A stretch of DNA of 29,706 nt from Microcaldota archaeon (lineage in GTDB: Archaea > Micrarchaeota > Micrarchaeia > Anstonellales > Anstonellaceae), in assembly GCA_026413805.1 (NCBI GenBank), contig JAOAKE010000005.1, positions 1 through 29,706 on the forward strand. The letters are read 5' to 3'. Positions 29,297 through 29,706 of this stretch are shown piece by piece. Under the pieces are notes generated by a model. The model worked only from the letters and a program-made list of their open reading frames with translations, was not told the DNA's origin and made no database searches. Made by a program: the position numbers and the translations under genes. Positions within the stretch are counted from its first letter, which is position 1; every line of letters begins with the position of its first letter.

Positions 29297-29706
29297 TCAC
29301 CTGCCTTTTTTTAGCTGCTCTAACTTTGAGTCAGTTTTCTTTTCGGCTTCCAGCCTTTCCAGCCCATAGCTCCCATAATCAACAAACTTCATGCCCGCTG
29401 CCAAGGTGGGATGGGCTTTTTGCACCAGCCTGTGGATTTCCTGCGCCACTTTTCGGTAATCTGGGTGCCCCTGCCTCATAGAGCGAAGCTCGCAGAGGTG
29501 GTATACCTCGCGCAGGTTCATCTTAACATACCACCTCATGCGGCAGCCAAGTGGCACTACATACTGCGCCTCGAGTGGAAATTCTTCTGAAAGCCTCTGG
29601 TATAGGGCATCTGCTTCAGAAACTGCCTCCCTTACCCTGCCTTCAAGCCCTGCCTCCACAATTTCAGGCGGCATGTCAAAGCCATGGCGGGTGGTCAGAA
29701 GCTGCC
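29297..29706 (-). CDS. thyX: Flavin-dependent thymidylate synthase ThyX, C-terminal part
   Basis: The reading frame enters from the window edge, so the N-terminal part, including most of the flavin site, is missing. About 136 residues are visible, starting QLLTTRHGFDMPPEI. The ThyX core YVVPLGCRMRWYVKMNLREVYHLCELRSMRQGHPDYRKVAQEIHRL corresponds to the family's conserved C-terminal region, where substrate-binding Arg and Asn residues lie in N-(L/R)RE...ELR. A 50-residue Lys/Glu-rich tail follows. ThyX makes dTMP from dUMP using folate, FAD and NADPH. The internal ATG at 29674 is not the true start, since the similarity continues before it. It converges on the VIT1-type gene with 5 nt between stops. 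Confidence 0.78.
   Translation of the reverse strand, partial: QLLTTRHGFDMPPEIVEAGLEGRVREAVSEADALYQRLSEEFPLEAQYVVPLGCRMRWYVKMNLREVYHLCELRSMRQGHPDYRKVAQEIHRLVQKAHPTLAAGMKFVDYGSYGLERLEAEKKTDSKLEQLKKGR

Overview
The window is chromosomal DNA from an archaeon. The evidence is an archaeal histone, archaeal-type DnaG primase, the ABCE1 recycling factor, a Hef/FANCM-type helicase, an Hjc-type Holliday junction resolvase, an archaeal RNase P RNA, and two steps of the archaeal-specific CoA pathway (pantoate kinase and GTP-dependent dephospho-CoA kinase). Promoters are archaeal TATA boxes lying about 26-28 nt before many start codons, which implies leaderless transcripts. Small compact genes, many unrecognised membrane proteins and tRNA introns at unusual positions suggest a DPANN-like lineage (for example Diapherotrites or Micrarchaeota). 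That placement is inference; no rRNA gene is present to settle it.

Layout. 1-2315, minus strand: three envelope-type unknowns, the last a membrane-anchored winged-helix regulator. 2368-7617: histone, divergent from the Hef-like helicase, then a P2A-type cation ATPase and NAD synthetase. 7657-9478, minus strand: GTP-dependent dephospho-CoA kinase, ribose-5-phosphate isomerase, a small unknown and the RNase P RNA. 9516-11783, minus strand: two adjacent coiled-coil/membrane-hairpin proteins. 11910-13679: ABCE1, converging on a membrane-anchored unknown. 14405-15664: tRNA-His, a tandem palindromic repeat, a secreted matrixin-like protease, and a tRNA-Met interrupted by two introns. 15745-20764: unknowns, MFS and ZIP transporters, Hjc with a membrane partner, a CBS/zinc-ribbon protein and a 56-residue membrane protein. 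21670-22256: a hairpin-rich non-coding stretch with its own TATA box. 22257-25826: dnaG with an unknown partner, tRNA-Val with a T-loop intron, pantoate kinase and a GT2 glycosyltransferase. 25866-29706: a membrane-anchored unknown, a DUF2797-like protein, a PLP-dependent oxoamine synthase, a VIT1-type iron/manganese transporter and the C-terminal part of ThyX, cut by the window edge.

How the genes fit together. Most are housekeeping: replication and repair (DnaG, Hef, Hjc, ThyX), RNA processing and ribosome recycling (RNase P, ABCE1), cofactor synthesis (NAD, CoA) and metal homeostasis (P2A ATPase, ZIP, VIT1). Divergent pairs repeatedly share one AT-rich TATA element. Second genes of tight pairs carry GGTG-type ribosome sites.

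The strongest unusual signals are the two tRNA genes whose T-loops are both interrupted at the apparent 59/60 position, the structured non-coding region before dnaG, the 64-bp tandem palindromic repeat behind tRNA-His, and the paired coiled-coil/membrane-hairpin genes.
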